Positions 44,485 through 53,142 of a stretch of DNA of 64,000 nt are shown here, piece after piece. Below the pieces are notes generated by a model that saw only the letters and a program-made list of their open reading frames with translations, ran no database searches and was not told the DNA's origin. Source of the DNA: Nocardioides perillae (lineage in GTDB: Bacteria; Actinomycetota; Actinomycetes; Propionibacteriales; Nocardioidaceae); assembly GCF_013409425.1 (NCBI RefSeq), contig NZ_JACCAC010000001.1, forward strand, positions 2,108,001 to 2,172,000. Direction: 5' to 3'. The stretch's first letter is position 1, and every line of letters starts with the position of its first letter. The position numbers were made by a program, and so were the translations under genes.

Positions 44485-47001
44485 ATGCCCTCGTCACGAC
44501 CCCACCGCCGCGCGCTCGCCGCGCTGAGCGGGCTCGGCCTCGCCGCCGCGGCCCTCGCCCCGCTCGCGGCCGCCCCGGCCGCGGCCGCCGCACCCGCCGA
44601 CCACCTCGTCATCTCGGAGGTCTACGGCGGGGGTGGCAACAGCGGCGCCACCTTCACCCACGACTTCGTCGAGCTCTTCAACCCCACCGACGAGGCAGTC
44701 GACCTCTCCACCTGGTCGGTGCAGTACCGCTCCGCGTCCGGGACCAGCGCCCAGGTGACCCGGCTCGGCGGCAACGTCGCCCCGGGTGAGACCTACCTGG
44801 TGCAGATGGCGCGCGGCGCCGGCGGCACGACCCCGCTGCCCGAGCCCGACGCCACCGGCAGCACCGCGATGAGCGGGACCGCCGGCCAGGTGATCCTCGC
44901 GAGCTCCACCGCGGCCCAGAGCCCGACCAGCGCGGATCCGGACGCGGGCGCCGTCGTCGACTTCCTCGGCTGGGGCGGCGCGGCCGTTTTCGAGGGTTCG
45001 GCTCCGGCGCCCAGCACCACTAACTCGACCTCGGTGGCCCGCACCGACAGCCGTGTCGACACCGACGACAACCGTGCGGACTTCACGACGGGGGCCCCCA
45101 CCCCGGGCACGCCCGCGCTGCCCTCGGGCGAGCCGGAGCCCGAGCCCGAGCCGGAGCGCGTCGCCATCGCCGACGTGCAGGGCGACGGCGCCGCCTCGCC
45201 GCTGGTGGGCCGCGAGGTCACCACGACGGGTGTCGTGACGGCCCTCTACGCCACCGGCGGCTACGACGGCTTCTACCTGCAGACCGCCGGCACGGGCTCC
45301 GGCGCCGACGCGACCCCAGGTCGCTCCGACGCGGTCTTCGTCTACGCCCCCCGGCTCGACCTCGGCGCGCTGTCCGTAGGCCAGCACCTGGAGGTCACCG
45401 GCGAGGTCAGCGAGTTCTTCGGCCTCACCGAGCTCTCGCCGGGCGCGCAGGACGACCTCGTGGCCCTCACCACCCCGGCGAGCGTGACGCCCCTGGCGAC
45501 GACCCTGCCGCGCACCGCCGCGGAGCGCGAGGCCCACGAGGGCGAGCTGGTCGCACCGCAGGGCCCGTTCACGGTCACCAACAGTTTCCAGACCAACCGC
45601 TACGCCGAGGTGGGCCTCGCGGCGGGCACCGAGCCGCTGGTGCAGCCCACCGACGTCGTCGACGCGCAGGACACCGCCGGGGTGGCGGCCGTCGAGGCCG
45701 ACAACGCCGCGCGGGCCGTCACGCTCGACGACGGTGCCAGCACCGACTTCCAGCGCACCACCGACGTGCCGCTGCCCTACCTCACCGCACCCGACGGTGC
45801 GCCGCGGCCCGTGCGCGTCGGCGCCCCGGTGACCTTCCTCGAGCCAGTGGTCCTCGACTTCCGCAACAGCACCTGGAAGCTGCAGCCCACCACGCCGTAC
45901 ACCGCCGACGAGCGGGGCCCGGTGGCCATCGCCGACACCCGCGAGGACGCGCCCGAGGACGTCGGCGGCGACCTGCGCCTGGCGACCTTCAACGTGCTGA
46001 ACTACTTCAACACGACCGGCGCCGACTTCGAGGCCGCCGGTGGGACCTGCACCTACTACCGCGACCGCGCCGGTGACGAGGTCACCAACAACCGCTGCGA
46101 GCCCAACGGGCCGCGCGGTGCGGCCGAGGCCGACGACCTCGAGCGTCAGCAGGCCAAGATCGTCGCGGCGATCAACGCCCTCGACGCGGGCATCGTGTCG
46201 CTGGAGGAGATCGAGAACTCGGTCGCGCTCGGCGAGGCCGACCGCGACGACGCGCTGAAGGCCCTGGTCCGCGCGCTGAACGCCGACGCGGGCGCCGGCA
46301 CGTGGGACTTCGTCCGCTCGCCCGACGCCGCCGACCTGCCGCCGGTCGCGGAGCAGGACGTCATCCGGACGGCGTTCATCTACCAGCCGGCGCTCGTGCG
46401 GCCGCTCGGCGCCTCGCAGGTGCTCGACGACCCGGCCTTCGACAACGCCCGGGAGCCGCTCGCGCAGCTCTTCCGGCCCGTCAAGGCGCGCGGCAAGGCG
46501 AAGTTCGCGGTCGTCGTGAACCACTTCAAGTCGAAGGGCTCGGGCACCGACGACGGCACGGGCCAGGGCAACGCCAACCCCGACCGGATCGCGCAGGCCG
46601 AGGCGCTGGCCGCCTTCGCCGACCGGTTCGCCGACGAGAAGGGCACCGACCGTGTCTTCCTGGTCGGCGACTTCAACGCCTACACCCAGGAGGACCCGAT
46701 GCAGGTCCTCTACGCCGCCGGCTACACGAACCTCGAGTCCGACTTCGGCGACGCCGACGGCCGACCGGGTGAGGCGACGTACAGCTTCAGCGGCCTGTCC
46801 GGCTCCCTCGACCACGTGCTCGCGAGCCCGGGGGCACTGGAGATGGTGACGGGCGTCGACGTGTGGGGCATCAACGCGGGCGAGTCGCTGGCCTTCGAGT
46901 ACAGCCGCGCGAACTACAACGTCACGCAGTTCTACGCGCCCGACCCGTTCCGCTCCTCCGACCACGACCCGGAGCTGGTGGGGCTCGACACGACCCGCTG
47001 A
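44485..47001 (+). CDS. Secreted ExeM/NucH-type endonuclease with lamin-tail domain
   Basis: An 838-residue secreted nuclease. Signal peptide at residues 1-36 (AALAPLAAAPAAAAA). A lamin-tail domain follows (LVISEVYGGGGNSGATFTHDFVELFNPT). After an EPEPEPE linker comes an OB-like region (VGREVTTTGVVTALY) and, from about residue 500, the endonuclease/exonuclease/phosphatase domain: LATFNVLNYF, IVSLEEIENS, VVVNHFKSKGS, VFLVGDFNAYTQEDP, LDHVLAS, SSDHDPELVG. It probably degrades extracellular DNA. The ATG at 44485 follows a CGGAAGGCCC ribosome site. It pairs functionally with the upstream nucleotidase: DNA to nucleotides to nucleosides plus phosphate. Confidence 0.92.
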   Translation: MPSSRPHRRALAALSGLGLAAAALAPLAAAPAAAAAPADHLVISEVYGGGGNSGATFTHDFVELFNPTDEAVDLSTWSVQYRSASGTSAQVTRLGGNVAPGETYLVQMARGAGGTTPLPEPDATGSTAMSGTAGQVILASSTAAQSPTSADPDAGAVVDFLGWGGAAVFEGSAPAPSTTNSTSVARTDSRVDTDDNRADFTTGAPTPGTPALPSGEPEPEPEPERVAIADVQGDGAASPLVGREVTTTGVVTALYATGGYDGFYLQTAGTGSGADATPGRSDAVFVYAPRLDLGALSVGQHLEVTGEVSEFFGLTELSPGAQDDLVALTTPASVTPLATTLPRTAAEREAHEGELVAPQGPFTVTNSFQTNRYAEVGLAAGTEPLVQPTDVVDAQDTAGVAAVEADNAARAVTLDDGASTDFQRTTDVPLPYLTAPDGAPRPVRVGAPVTFLEPVVLDFRNSTWKLQPTTPYTADERGPVAIADTREDAPEDVGGDLRLATFNVLNYFNTTGADFEAAGGTCTYYRDRAGDEVTNNRCEPNGPRGAAEADDLERQQAKIVAAINALDAGIVSLEEIENSVALGEADRDDALKALVRALNADAGAGTWDFVRSPDAADLPPVAEQDVIRTAFIYQPALVRPLGASQVLDDPAFDNAREPLAQLFRPVKARGKAKFAVVVNHFKSKGSGTDDGTGQGNANPDRIAQAEALAAFADRFADEKGTDRVFLVGDFNAYTQEDPMQVLYAAGYTNLESDFGDADGRPGEATYSFSGLSGSLDHVLASPGALEMVTGVDVWGINAGESLAFEYSRANYNVTQFYAPDPFRSSDHDPELVGLDTTR

Positions 47002-47014
47002 CGCACGACCGCGC

Positions 47015-47053
47015 GACGGCCGGAGCACCCCTGTGGGCGGTGCTCCGGCCGTC
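47015..47053 (+). terminator. Hairpin after the NucH-type gene
   Basis: A perfect 15-bp inverted repeat (47015-47029 with 47039-47053) encloses a 9-base loop, starting 13 bases after the stop codon. The -10 of the next gene lies just beyond. Confidence 0.78.
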
Positions 47054-47077
47054 GGCGTGCTCGCTAGGGTCACCGGC

Positions 47078-47644
47078 ATGCCGGAGCAGAGCGACCAGCC
47101 CGACCCCGACGGCACCGACGCCGTCGAGGTCCCCTCCGCCGACGACCTCGGCGACCTGGCGGTCGGGCTGCACACGCTGCTGCAGCTGCGGGAGCAGACC
47201 ATGGCCACGGCGGAGTCGCTGACGGGCGGGATGGTGGCCGAGACCCTCACCGACGCGCCCGGGGCGTCGCAGACCTTCGTCGGCGGCGTCGTCACCTATG
47301 CCACCGAGCTCAAGGTCTCCCTCCTCGGCGTCACCCAGGAGTGCGTCGACGAGCACGGCGTGGTCTCCGCGCAGTGCGCCGAGGCGATGGCCGAGGGGGC
47401 GCGCCGGCTCACGGGCGCGACGTACGCCGTGAGCACGACGGGGGTGGCCGGGCCCGGGCCGCAGGAGGACAAGCCGGTCGGCACCGTCTTCGTCGGCGTG
47501 GCGGGCCCGGAGGGCACGAGCTCCGACGAGCTGGCGCTGCCGGGGGAGCGCGACACCGTGCGCCGGGCGGCCACGGGAGCGGCGCTGTCGGCGCTGACTG
47601 CAAGACTCACCGAAGGGGCGAGGGAAGAATCCCCCGTCCGGTAG
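47078..47644 (+). CDS. CinA-family nicotinamide-nucleotide amidohydrolase
   Basis: A 188-residue protein with only the CinA C-terminal domain (PncC type), which deamidates NMN to NaMN in pyridine-nucleotide recycling. Motifs are [45 protein letters not shown], the catalytic Ser in the ESLTGG loop, and [26 protein letters not shown]. The N-terminal MoaB-like domain of full CinA is absent. The ATG at 47078 follows TAGGGT (47065-47070) by seven bases. clgR follows; cinA and clgR are frequent neighbours in actinobacteria. Confidence 0.93.
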   Translation: MPEQSDQPDPDGTDAVEVPSADDLGDLAVGLHTLLQLREQTMATAESLTGGMVAETLTDAPGASQTFVGGVVTYATELKVSLLGVTQECVDEHGVVSAQCAEAMAEGARRLTGATYAVSTTGVAGPGPQEDKPVGTVFVGVAGPEGTSSDELALPGERDTVRRAATGAALSALTARLTEGAREESPVR

Positions 47645-47676
47645 CGTTGACCGGACCAGAAGGAGAGGATGCGCGC

Positions 47677-48024
47677 ATGGTGCTGTTCCGACGTCTGCTC
47701 GGCGACGTGCTCCGCGGCACGCGGATGCAGCGCGGCATGACGCTGCGCGAGGTCTCCGCCGAGGCCCGGGTGAGCCTGGGCTACATCTCCGAGATCGAGC
47801 GCGGGCAGAAGGAGGCGTCTTCCGAGCTGCTCGCCTCGCTGTGCTCGGCGCTCGACGTGCCGCTCTCCGACATCCTGCGCGAGGTCAGCGACGCGATCGC
47901 GCTCGAGGAGGCCGCGCTGGCGCTCGACGCCGGGCTGCCGCTCGAGACCCGGCTCGACACCACCGCCCTGCCCGTGCGGCGCCCCGCGCCCGCGGCCGGC
48001 GACGTGGTGGCCTCCGCCGCTTGA
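47677..48024 (+). CDS. clgR: XRE-family regulator ClgR
   Basis: A 115-residue helix-turn-helix regulator matching ClgR, which activates clpP and other protease genes under stress in actinobacteria. The HTH is [46 protein letters not shown], the typical wording of this family, and the N terminus [20 protein letters not shown] matches. The C-terminal tail is short and Pro/Ala-rich. An AGGAGAGG site precedes the ATG at 47677. A TAGCGT -10-like box (47642-47647) overlaps the stop of the amidohydrolase gene. Confidence 0.9.
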   Translation: MVLFRRLLGDVLRGTRMQRGMTLREVSAEARVSLGYISEIERGQKEASSELLASLCSALDVPLSDILREVSDAIALEEAALALDAGLPLETRLDTTALPVRRPAPAAGDVVASAA

Positions 48025-48053
48025 GCCCTGCGGCGACGCGCCGCTGCTGACGT

Positions 48054-48093
48054 GACGACGCTCCGGTCCCCACGCGGGGGCCGGAGCGTCGTC
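48054..48093. terminator. Bidirectional hairpin between convergent genes
   Basis: A 13-bp perfect pair of arms (48054-48066 and 48081-48093) extends inward by CCCC/GGGG and one T-G pair, about 18 bp in all, around an ACGC loop. It lies between the stops of clgR and the minus-strand gene ending at 48117, and can serve both. Confidence 0.82.
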
Positions 48094-48116
48094 GTCGCTG
48101 CGGGTGCTCGGCGGGC

Positions 48117-49268
48117 TCAGCGGTGGATCGAGTAGGTCACCGTGAGCTTGTCGTGGTCGGAGTTCATCGGCGCGCGCGCCGCCGGCAGCGCCGCCACGCG
48201 CGGCGACGGGGCGTGGACGAGGTAGTCGATGTGGTCGTGGCCGCTGTCGTAGACGACGCGGTCGCCGAGGAAGGCCGCACGACGGTTGACGTCGCCGCCG
48301 CCGATGACCGCCGCGTGCCCGTCGCGGGTGCCGGCGGCGACCAGCGCGGCCAGGACGCGGGCCTGCCGGTTCCACGCGGCCTGGCGCAGCGCCTTGAACG
48401 AGACGCGCCGGTCGACCCAGGCGGCGGGCACGAAGTGGATGTTCCACCGCAGCACGCGCACGCCCGAGCGGCGGTGCTGGAGCACGACCCACGAGAGGTG
48501 GCGGTCGCGGCACACGCCCGGGATGGCGAGGCTGGCCAGCCGACGGTTCGCCGAGACGAGCGTCCAGGTGTCGCGGCGCCACGAGATGGGGTTGGAGTTC
48601 ATCGGGCTCAGCGCGATCCGGCCGTCGCGGCGGCGGCCGCCGGGCCAGTAGGTCGACCACCCCCGCTGCCCGTTGATCGCGCCGACCTGGGCGCGGGTGG
48701 AGATCTCCTGCCACCCGACGACGTCGGCGCCGCGCACCGCCGTGCGCACGTCCTCGCGCTGCCGCGCGGCGGAGAGGTCGAACGCCACGTTGGCGCTCAC
48801 CTGCCGGGTCAGTGCGAGGCGCGGGGTGGTGGGCAGGGGTGTCCCGGCGCCGCCGCCGCCGTTGCCGCCGCCGTCGTTCCCGCCGCCGTTGCCGCCGTCG
48901 TTCCCCCCGTCGTCGTTGCCGTTGCCGTCGCCGTCCCACCCGTCCCAGTCGTCCCAGTCGTCGGGGTCGGGCCAGTGCCAGTGGTGCGGCGCGGTCGCCG
49001 GGTCGCCCGGTGCGCTGGGGACGGCCTCGGTGGTCGCGGGGCCAGGGGTGCCTGTCTCGGAGGTGCCCGTCTCGGAGGTGCCCGTCTCGAGGGTGCCGGT
49101 CGCGGCGGCGCTGCCCGCGGTCGCGAGGGTGCCGGTCACGAGGACGGCGCACGCGAGCGCGGTGCCGCCGACCCGGGCGAGGTGGCGTCGGGCGGGGGCG
49201 GGGCGGGTGGTGCCGCAGGAGTCGGGGGTGCTGCGGAGCGTGGACGTCGGGCGGCGGAGGCCGAGCAT
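48117..49268 (-). CDS. Secreted endonuclease/exonuclease/phosphatase-fold protein
   Basis: A 383-residue protein with a basic n-region, a signal peptide (GGTALACAVLVTGTLATAGSAAA, to about residue 56), a low-complexity linker (repeated ETGTS, then a Trp/Asp stretch and Gly/Asn/Asp runs, to about 140), and an EEP-type domain. Supporting motifs are ADVVGWQEIS (catalytic Glu), IHFVPAAW, IGGGDVNRR and NSDHDKLTV at the C terminus (Asp-His pair). It could act on DNA, RNA, phospholipid or inositol phosphate; which one is not shown. It is the second secreted EEP-fold protein within 4 kb. Confidence 0.78.
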   Translation of the reverse strand: MLGLRRPTSTLRSTPDSCGTTRPAPARRHLARVGGTALACAVLVTGTLATAGSAAATGTLETGTSETGTSETGTPGPATTEAVPSAPGDPATAPHHWHWPDPDDWDDWDGWDGDGNGNDDGGNDGGNGGGNDGGGNGGGGAGTPLPTTPRLALTRQVSANVAFDLSAARQREDVRTAVRGADVVGWQEISTRAQVGAINGQRGWSTYWPGGRRRDGRIALSPMNSNPISWRRDTWTLVSANRRLASLAIPGVCRDRHLSWVVLQHRRSGVRVLRWNIHFVPAAWVDRRVSFKALRQAAWNRQARVLAALVAAGTRDGHAAVIGGGDVNRRAAFLGDRVVYDSGHDHIDYLVHAPSPRVAALPAARAPMNSDHDKLTVTYSIHR

Positions 49269-49403
49269 GGGTGTGGGGGGCTCCCTCGTGCTGCGCCGCC
49301 TGCAGGCGAGGCGGCGACCTGGTCGCTGAACCCCCCGGATCGGCAGGCCGGGGCAGGACGTGCGCGGAACCTCGGACGACCACCCCTTCGGGCGGTGCGG
49401 CCC

Positions 49404-49880
49404 TCAGGTCAGTGCGACGCCGACCGCCCAGGTGGCGACGGCGGCGAGCGCCGCCGCCAGCTCGACGAGCAGCGCGAGGCCGACCGCGCGCAGCGCCGCC
49501 GTGGTCGACGGCCAGGCAGCGCGGGGCCCGACACGGCGGTGCTCCGCGGCGTACACGCCGAGGACGAAGCCGACGACGAGTCCGACGACGGGCACCACGA
49601 AGAAGCCCACGACCGCGGCCGCGCCGCCCCACGCGAGCGTGCGGGTGGGCACGCCGGCGGCGGTGAGGCGGCGCCCGGGCACGACGTACTTCACGACGGC
49701 ACCGACGAGCAGGAGCGCGACGGCGACGGCGGCGACCGTCCAGGCGGTGGCGCCGCCGGTCAGCACCGCCCACCCCAGCACGCCGAGGCCGACCAGCGCG
49801 GTGCCCGGCAGCAGCGGCACGACGACGCCGACGACGCCCACGAGGAGCACCAGGGCGGTGAGGACGTCGAGGAGGGTCAC
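49404..49880 (-). CDS. DUF456 membrane protein
   Basis: A 158-residue protein of the DUF456 family with four hydrophobic helices. The family pattern is clear: LLDVLTALVLLVGVVGVVVPLLPGTALVGLGVLGWAV at the N terminus and VVGFFVVPVVGLVVGFVLGVYAAE in the middle, both with the conserved Gly/Pro positions. Function is unknown. The GTG at 49880 follows a -10-like TAGGCT (49892-49887) by six bases. Confidence 0.87.
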   Translation of the reverse strand: MTLLDVLTALVLLVGVVGVVVPLLPGTALVGLGVLGWAVLTGGATAWTVAAVAVALLLVGAVVKYVVPGRRLTAAGVPTRTLAWGGAAAVVGFFVVPVVGLVVGFVLGVYAAEHRRVGPRAAWPSTTAALRAVGLALLVELAAALAAVATWAVGVALT

Positions 49881-49919
49881 GGGCGGAGCCTAGGGCGCCG
49901 ACGGCGGTGGTCGAGACGC

Positions 49920-49954
49920 ACGACGGCCCCGGACCTGAGGTCCGGGGCCGTCGT
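49920..49954 (-). terminator. Perfect hairpin after the DUF7455 gene
   Basis: A perfect 16-bp inverted repeat (49920-49935 with 49939-49954) closes on a TGA loop, 14 bases after the stop of the small minus-strand gene. No T-run follows. Confidence 0.8.
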
Positions 49955-49968
49955 AGAGGTCGGTCTGG

Positions 49969-50199
49969 TCAGCGCTCGTCGTGGGGCGCCGACGGGGTGG
50001 GCTGGAGCTTGTGGGTCTCGTCGACGACGTTGACGGCGATCTCCTTGAGCTTGTCACCGTGCTCACGCGCGTGGTGGGCGCAGAACAGCAGCTCGCCGCC
50101 GGACTGGAGCTCCACGCGCAGGTAGGCCTGAGCGCCGCAGCGGTCGCAGCGGTCGGCAGCCGAGAGCTCGGCTGCTGCAGGGGCAACGGCAGTGGTCAC
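49969..50199 (-). CDS. DUF7455-type small Cys-pair protein
   Basis: A 76-residue protein conserved in actinobacteria. It carries CDRCGAQAYLRVEL and later LLFCAHHAREHGDKL, two CxxC/CxHH-like metal-binding half-sites that suggest a small zinc ribbon. The tail is polar. Function unknown. The GTG at 50199 follows a good purine-rich ribosome site (GAAGGAAAGAGG). It is divergent from parE, with about 250 bases between them. Confidence 0.8.
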   Translation of the reverse strand: MTTAVAPAAAELSAADRCDRCGAQAYLRVELQSGGELLFCAHHAREHGDKLKEIAVNVVDETHKLQPTPSAPHDER

Positions 50200-50450
50200 A
50201 GGGAACCTCTTTCCTTCGTGGTCTCCGGGTCAACGGTACGTCCGGGGCCAAGATTCCCCGGGTGCCCGTGTCGCAGGACACGCCATCCAATCACGCGTGG
50301 GCGGTACCCCCCGGGGCCAGTCCCGCAACCCCGGCGGACGGGTGCTCGACCGCAGCACCACGTCTTCCTGGTCGGCCACGCTAGCCCCGACCTGAGCGCT
50401 CCGGCGGCAGCGAGCCCTCCGCGGCGCACGGCGTGTCGCCGCCTAGAGTG

Positions 50451-52553
50451 GTGCCCCGGCAGAGCACGCACGGACCGGGCGGGAGCACCACCATCGACAA
50501 CACCTACAACGCAGCGCACCTGCTCGTCCTCGAGGGGCTCGAGGCGGTGCGCAAGCGGCCGGGCATGTACATCGGCTCCACCGACACCCGGGGCCTCATG
50601 CACTGCGTGTGGGAGATCATCGACAACGGCGTCGACGAGGCCCTGGCCGGCGCGGCCACCCGCGTCGAGGTCGTGCTGCACGCCGACGGCTCCGTGGAGG
50701 TCCACGACGACGGTCGCGGCATCCCCACCGACGTCGAGCCGCGCACCGGGCTGCCCGGCGTGGAGGTGGTCGCGACCAAGCTGCACGCCGGCGGCAAGTT
50801 CGGCGGCGGGTCGTACGTCGCGACCGGCGGTCTGCACGGCGTCGGCCTGTCGGTCGTCAACGCGCTGTCGGCCCGGATGGACATCGACGTCGAGCGCTCG
50901 CCCGCGGTGCAGGGCATGTCGTTCCGCCGGGGTGTGCCGGGCGTCTTCGCCGCCGAGGGCCCGACGGCCGACTTCGAGGCCCGCTCGGGCCTGACCCGCA
51001 AGGGCTCCCGCGTGGCGAAGGGGCGCTCGGGCACCCGCGTGCGCTTCTGGCCCGACCGCCAGATCTTCACCGCCGACGCGAGCTTCGTGCTCGACGAGCT
51101 GGTGACCCGTGCGCGGCAGACGTCCTTCATCGTGCCGGGCCTCGAGATCGCCATCCGCGACCTGCGCGGGGCGGAGCCGGTCGAGGAGTCCTTCCGACAC
51201 GACGGCGGGATCGCCGAGTTCGCCGACTTCCTGTCCACCGGGGAGCCGGTCACCGAGGTGCTGCGCCTGCAGGGCTCCGACACCTTCACCGAGACCGTGC
51301 CGCTGCTCGACGCCCAGGGGCACATGACCCCGCAGGAGGTCGAGCGCGAGCTGACCGTCGACGTCGCGCTGCGGTGGTCGTCGGGCTACGACACCGAGCT
51401 GCGGTCCTTCGTCAACGTGATCGCGACGCCGAAGGGCGGCACGCACGTCTCGGGCTTCGAGCAGGCCGTCACCCGCACCTTCAACGACGTGATGCGCCAG
51501 ACCAAGGCGCTCAAGGTCAACGACGACGACGTCGTGAAGGACGACGTGCTCGAGGGCATGACCGCGGTCGTCACCGTGCGCCTGGCCGAGCCGCAGTTCG
51601 AGGGCCAGACCAAGGAGATCCTCGGCACCCCGGCGGCCCGCAGCGTGGTGCGCAAGGTCGTCGCGAGCGAGCTGAAGGCGTGGCTGACGTCGTCGCAGCG
51701 CACCCAGAAGGCCCAGGCCAAGCTGGTCGTCGAGAAGGTCGTCGGCGCCGCCCGCACCCGCATCGCGGCGCGCCAGCACAAGGAGACGCAGCGCCGCAAG
51801 AACGCCCTGGAGTCCTCGGCGCTGCCGGCGAAGCTGGCCGACTGCCGCTCGACCGACAACGACCGCAGCGAGCTGTTCATCGTCGAGGGCGACTCCGCGC
51901 TCGGCACCGCCAAGCTGGCGCGCGACTCGGAGTTCCAGGCGCTGCTGCCGATCCGCGGCAAGATCCTCAACGTGCAGAAGGCGTCGGTCGGCGACATGCT
52001 GAAGAACGCCGAGTGCGCCTCGCTCATCCAGGTCGTCGGCGCCGGCTCGGGGCGCACCTTCGACCTCGAGGCCCGCCGCTACGGCCGCATCATCTTCATG
52101 GCCGACGCCGACTCCGACGGCGCCCACATCCGCTGCCTGCTCGCGACGCTGTTCTTCAAGTACATGCCCGACCTGGTGCGCGAGGGCCGGGTCTACACCG
52201 CCGTGCCGCCGCTGCACCGCATCGAGCTGTCCAACCCCAAGAAGGGGATGGACAAGTACGTCTACACCTACTCCGACGACGAGCTGCAGCGGAAGCTGGC
52301 CGAGCTGACGAAGAAGGGCGTGCGCTGGAAGGACCCCGTCCAGCGCTACAAGGGCCTCGGCGAGATGGACGCCGACCAGCTGGCCGAGACCACGATGGAC
52401 CCCCGCCACCGCACGCTGCGCCGGCTCACCGCCGACGACGCCGAGGCGGCGTCGCGGATCTTCGAGCTGCTCATGGGCTCCGACGTCGCCCCGCGCAAGG
52501 AGTTCATCGTGCAGGGTGCCTACGAGGTCGACGTCGAGGCGCTCGACGCCTGA
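50451..52553 (+). CDS. parE: DNA topoisomerase IV subunit B
   Basis: The ATPase subunit of topoisomerase IV, about 700 residues. GHKL ATPase motifs are present: LEAVRKRPGMYIG, EIIDNGVDEALAG (catalytic Glu), VHDDGRGIP and GGLHGVGLSVVNALS. The TOPRIM domain has EGDSALGTAK and DADSDGAHI; the Ala-Leu form of the first motif is typical of ParE rather than GyrB. The start is uncertain: GTG 50451 and GTG 50433 are in frame, but TAGAGT at 50444-50449 looks like a -10 box, so the true start may lie at or after 50451. ParC is encoded 3 kb away on the other strand. Confidence 0.94.
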   Translation: MPRQSTHGPGGSTTIDNTYNAAHLLVLEGLEAVRKRPGMYIGSTDTRGLMHCVWEIIDNGVDEALAGAATRVEVVLHADGSVEVHDDGRGIPTDVEPRTGLPGVEVVATKLHAGGKFGGGSYVATGGLHGVGLSVVNALSARMDIDVERSPAVQGMSFRRGVPGVFAAEGPTADFEARSGLTRKGSRVAKGRSGTRVRFWPDRQIFTADASFVLDELVTRARQTSFIVPGLEIAIRDLRGAEPVEESFRHDGGIAEFADFLSTGEPVTEVLRLQGSDTFTETVPLLDAQGHMTPQEVERELTVDVALRWSSGYDTELRSFVNVIATPKGGTHVSGFEQAVTRTFNDVMRQTKALKVNDDDVVKDDVLEGMTAVVTVRLAEPQFEGQTKEILGTPAARSVVRKVVASELKAWLTSSQRTQKAQAKLVVEKVVGAARTRIAARQHKETQRRKNALESSALPAKLADCRSTDNDRSELFIVEGDSALGTAKLARDSEFQALLPIRGKILNVQKASVGDMLKNAECASLIQVVGAGSGRTFDLEARRYGRIIFMADADSDGAHIRCLLATLFFKYMPDLVREGRVYTAVPPLHRIELSNPKKGMDKYVYTYSDDELQRKLAELTKKGVRWKDPVQRYKGLGEMDADQLAETTMDPRHRTLRRLTADDAEAASRIFELLMGSDVAPRKEFIVQGAYEVDVEALDA

Positions 52554-52631
52554 CCCGCCACGCCGCGGTCCTCGGGGCGTGCGACGCAGACCACACCGCC
52601 GGGACCGGCGTACGACGGTAGGTTGCTGGCC

Positions 52632-53126
52632 GTGAGCGACTTCGACGACCTGCTGGAGGCGAACGCGCGGTTCGCCGAGGACCACGACGGCAGCGACCTG
52701 CGGGGCGCTGCGCGAGCCGGGGTGGCCCTGGTGACCTGCATGGACTCGCGCATCGACCCGCTGCGGATGCTCGGCCTGGAGCTGGGCGACGTGAAGGTCG
52801 TGCGCAACCCCGGTGGCCGGGTGACCCCGGAGGCGATGGAGGCGCTGGTGCTCGCCGCGCACCTGCTCGAGGCGACCCGCATCATGGTCGTCCCGCACAC
52901 GAAGTGCGCCGTGGCCACCAACCCCGAGGCGGCGATCCGCGAGAAGCTCGCCGCGTCCGCCGGCACCGACGTGTCGTGGCAGCGGCTGCCGGTCACGGCC
53001 GACCAGCGCGCCTCGCTCGAGGCCGACGTCGCCGCCGTGCGGTCCCACCCGCTGATCCCCGACAGCGTGACCGTCGGCGGCTTCCTCTACGACGTCGACT
53101 CCGGGCGCCTGGAGCAGCTCGTCTGA
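52632..53126 (+). CDS. Beta-class carbonic anhydrase
   Basis: A 164-residue zinc enzyme that interconverts CO2 and bicarbonate. The zinc ligands and catalytic pair are in CMDSRIDP (Cys, then Asp-Arg) and VVPHTKCAV (His, Cys). RNPGGRVTPEAMEALVLAAHLLEATRIMV is typical of the short actinobacterial form. The GTG at 52632 was preferred to a TTG three codons earlier because TAGGTT (52619-52624) sits seven bases before it. It converges on the MFS gene, with 16 bases between stops. Confidence 0.92.
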   Translation: MSDFDDLLEANARFAEDHDGSDLRGAARAGVALVTCMDSRIDPLRMLGLELGDVKVVRNPGGRVTPEAMEALVLAAHLLEATRIMVVPHTKCAVATNPEAAIREKLAASAGTDVSWQRLPVTADQRASLEADVAAVRSHPLIPDSVTVGGFLYDVDSGRLEQLV

Positions 53127-53142
53127 GCCGACCCCCGCTGGG

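Noticed and set aside
50433..50450. Upstream GTG start for parE
   Set aside because: It would lie before the TAGAGT box that looks like the promoter -10; the later GTG is preferred, though start remains uncertain.
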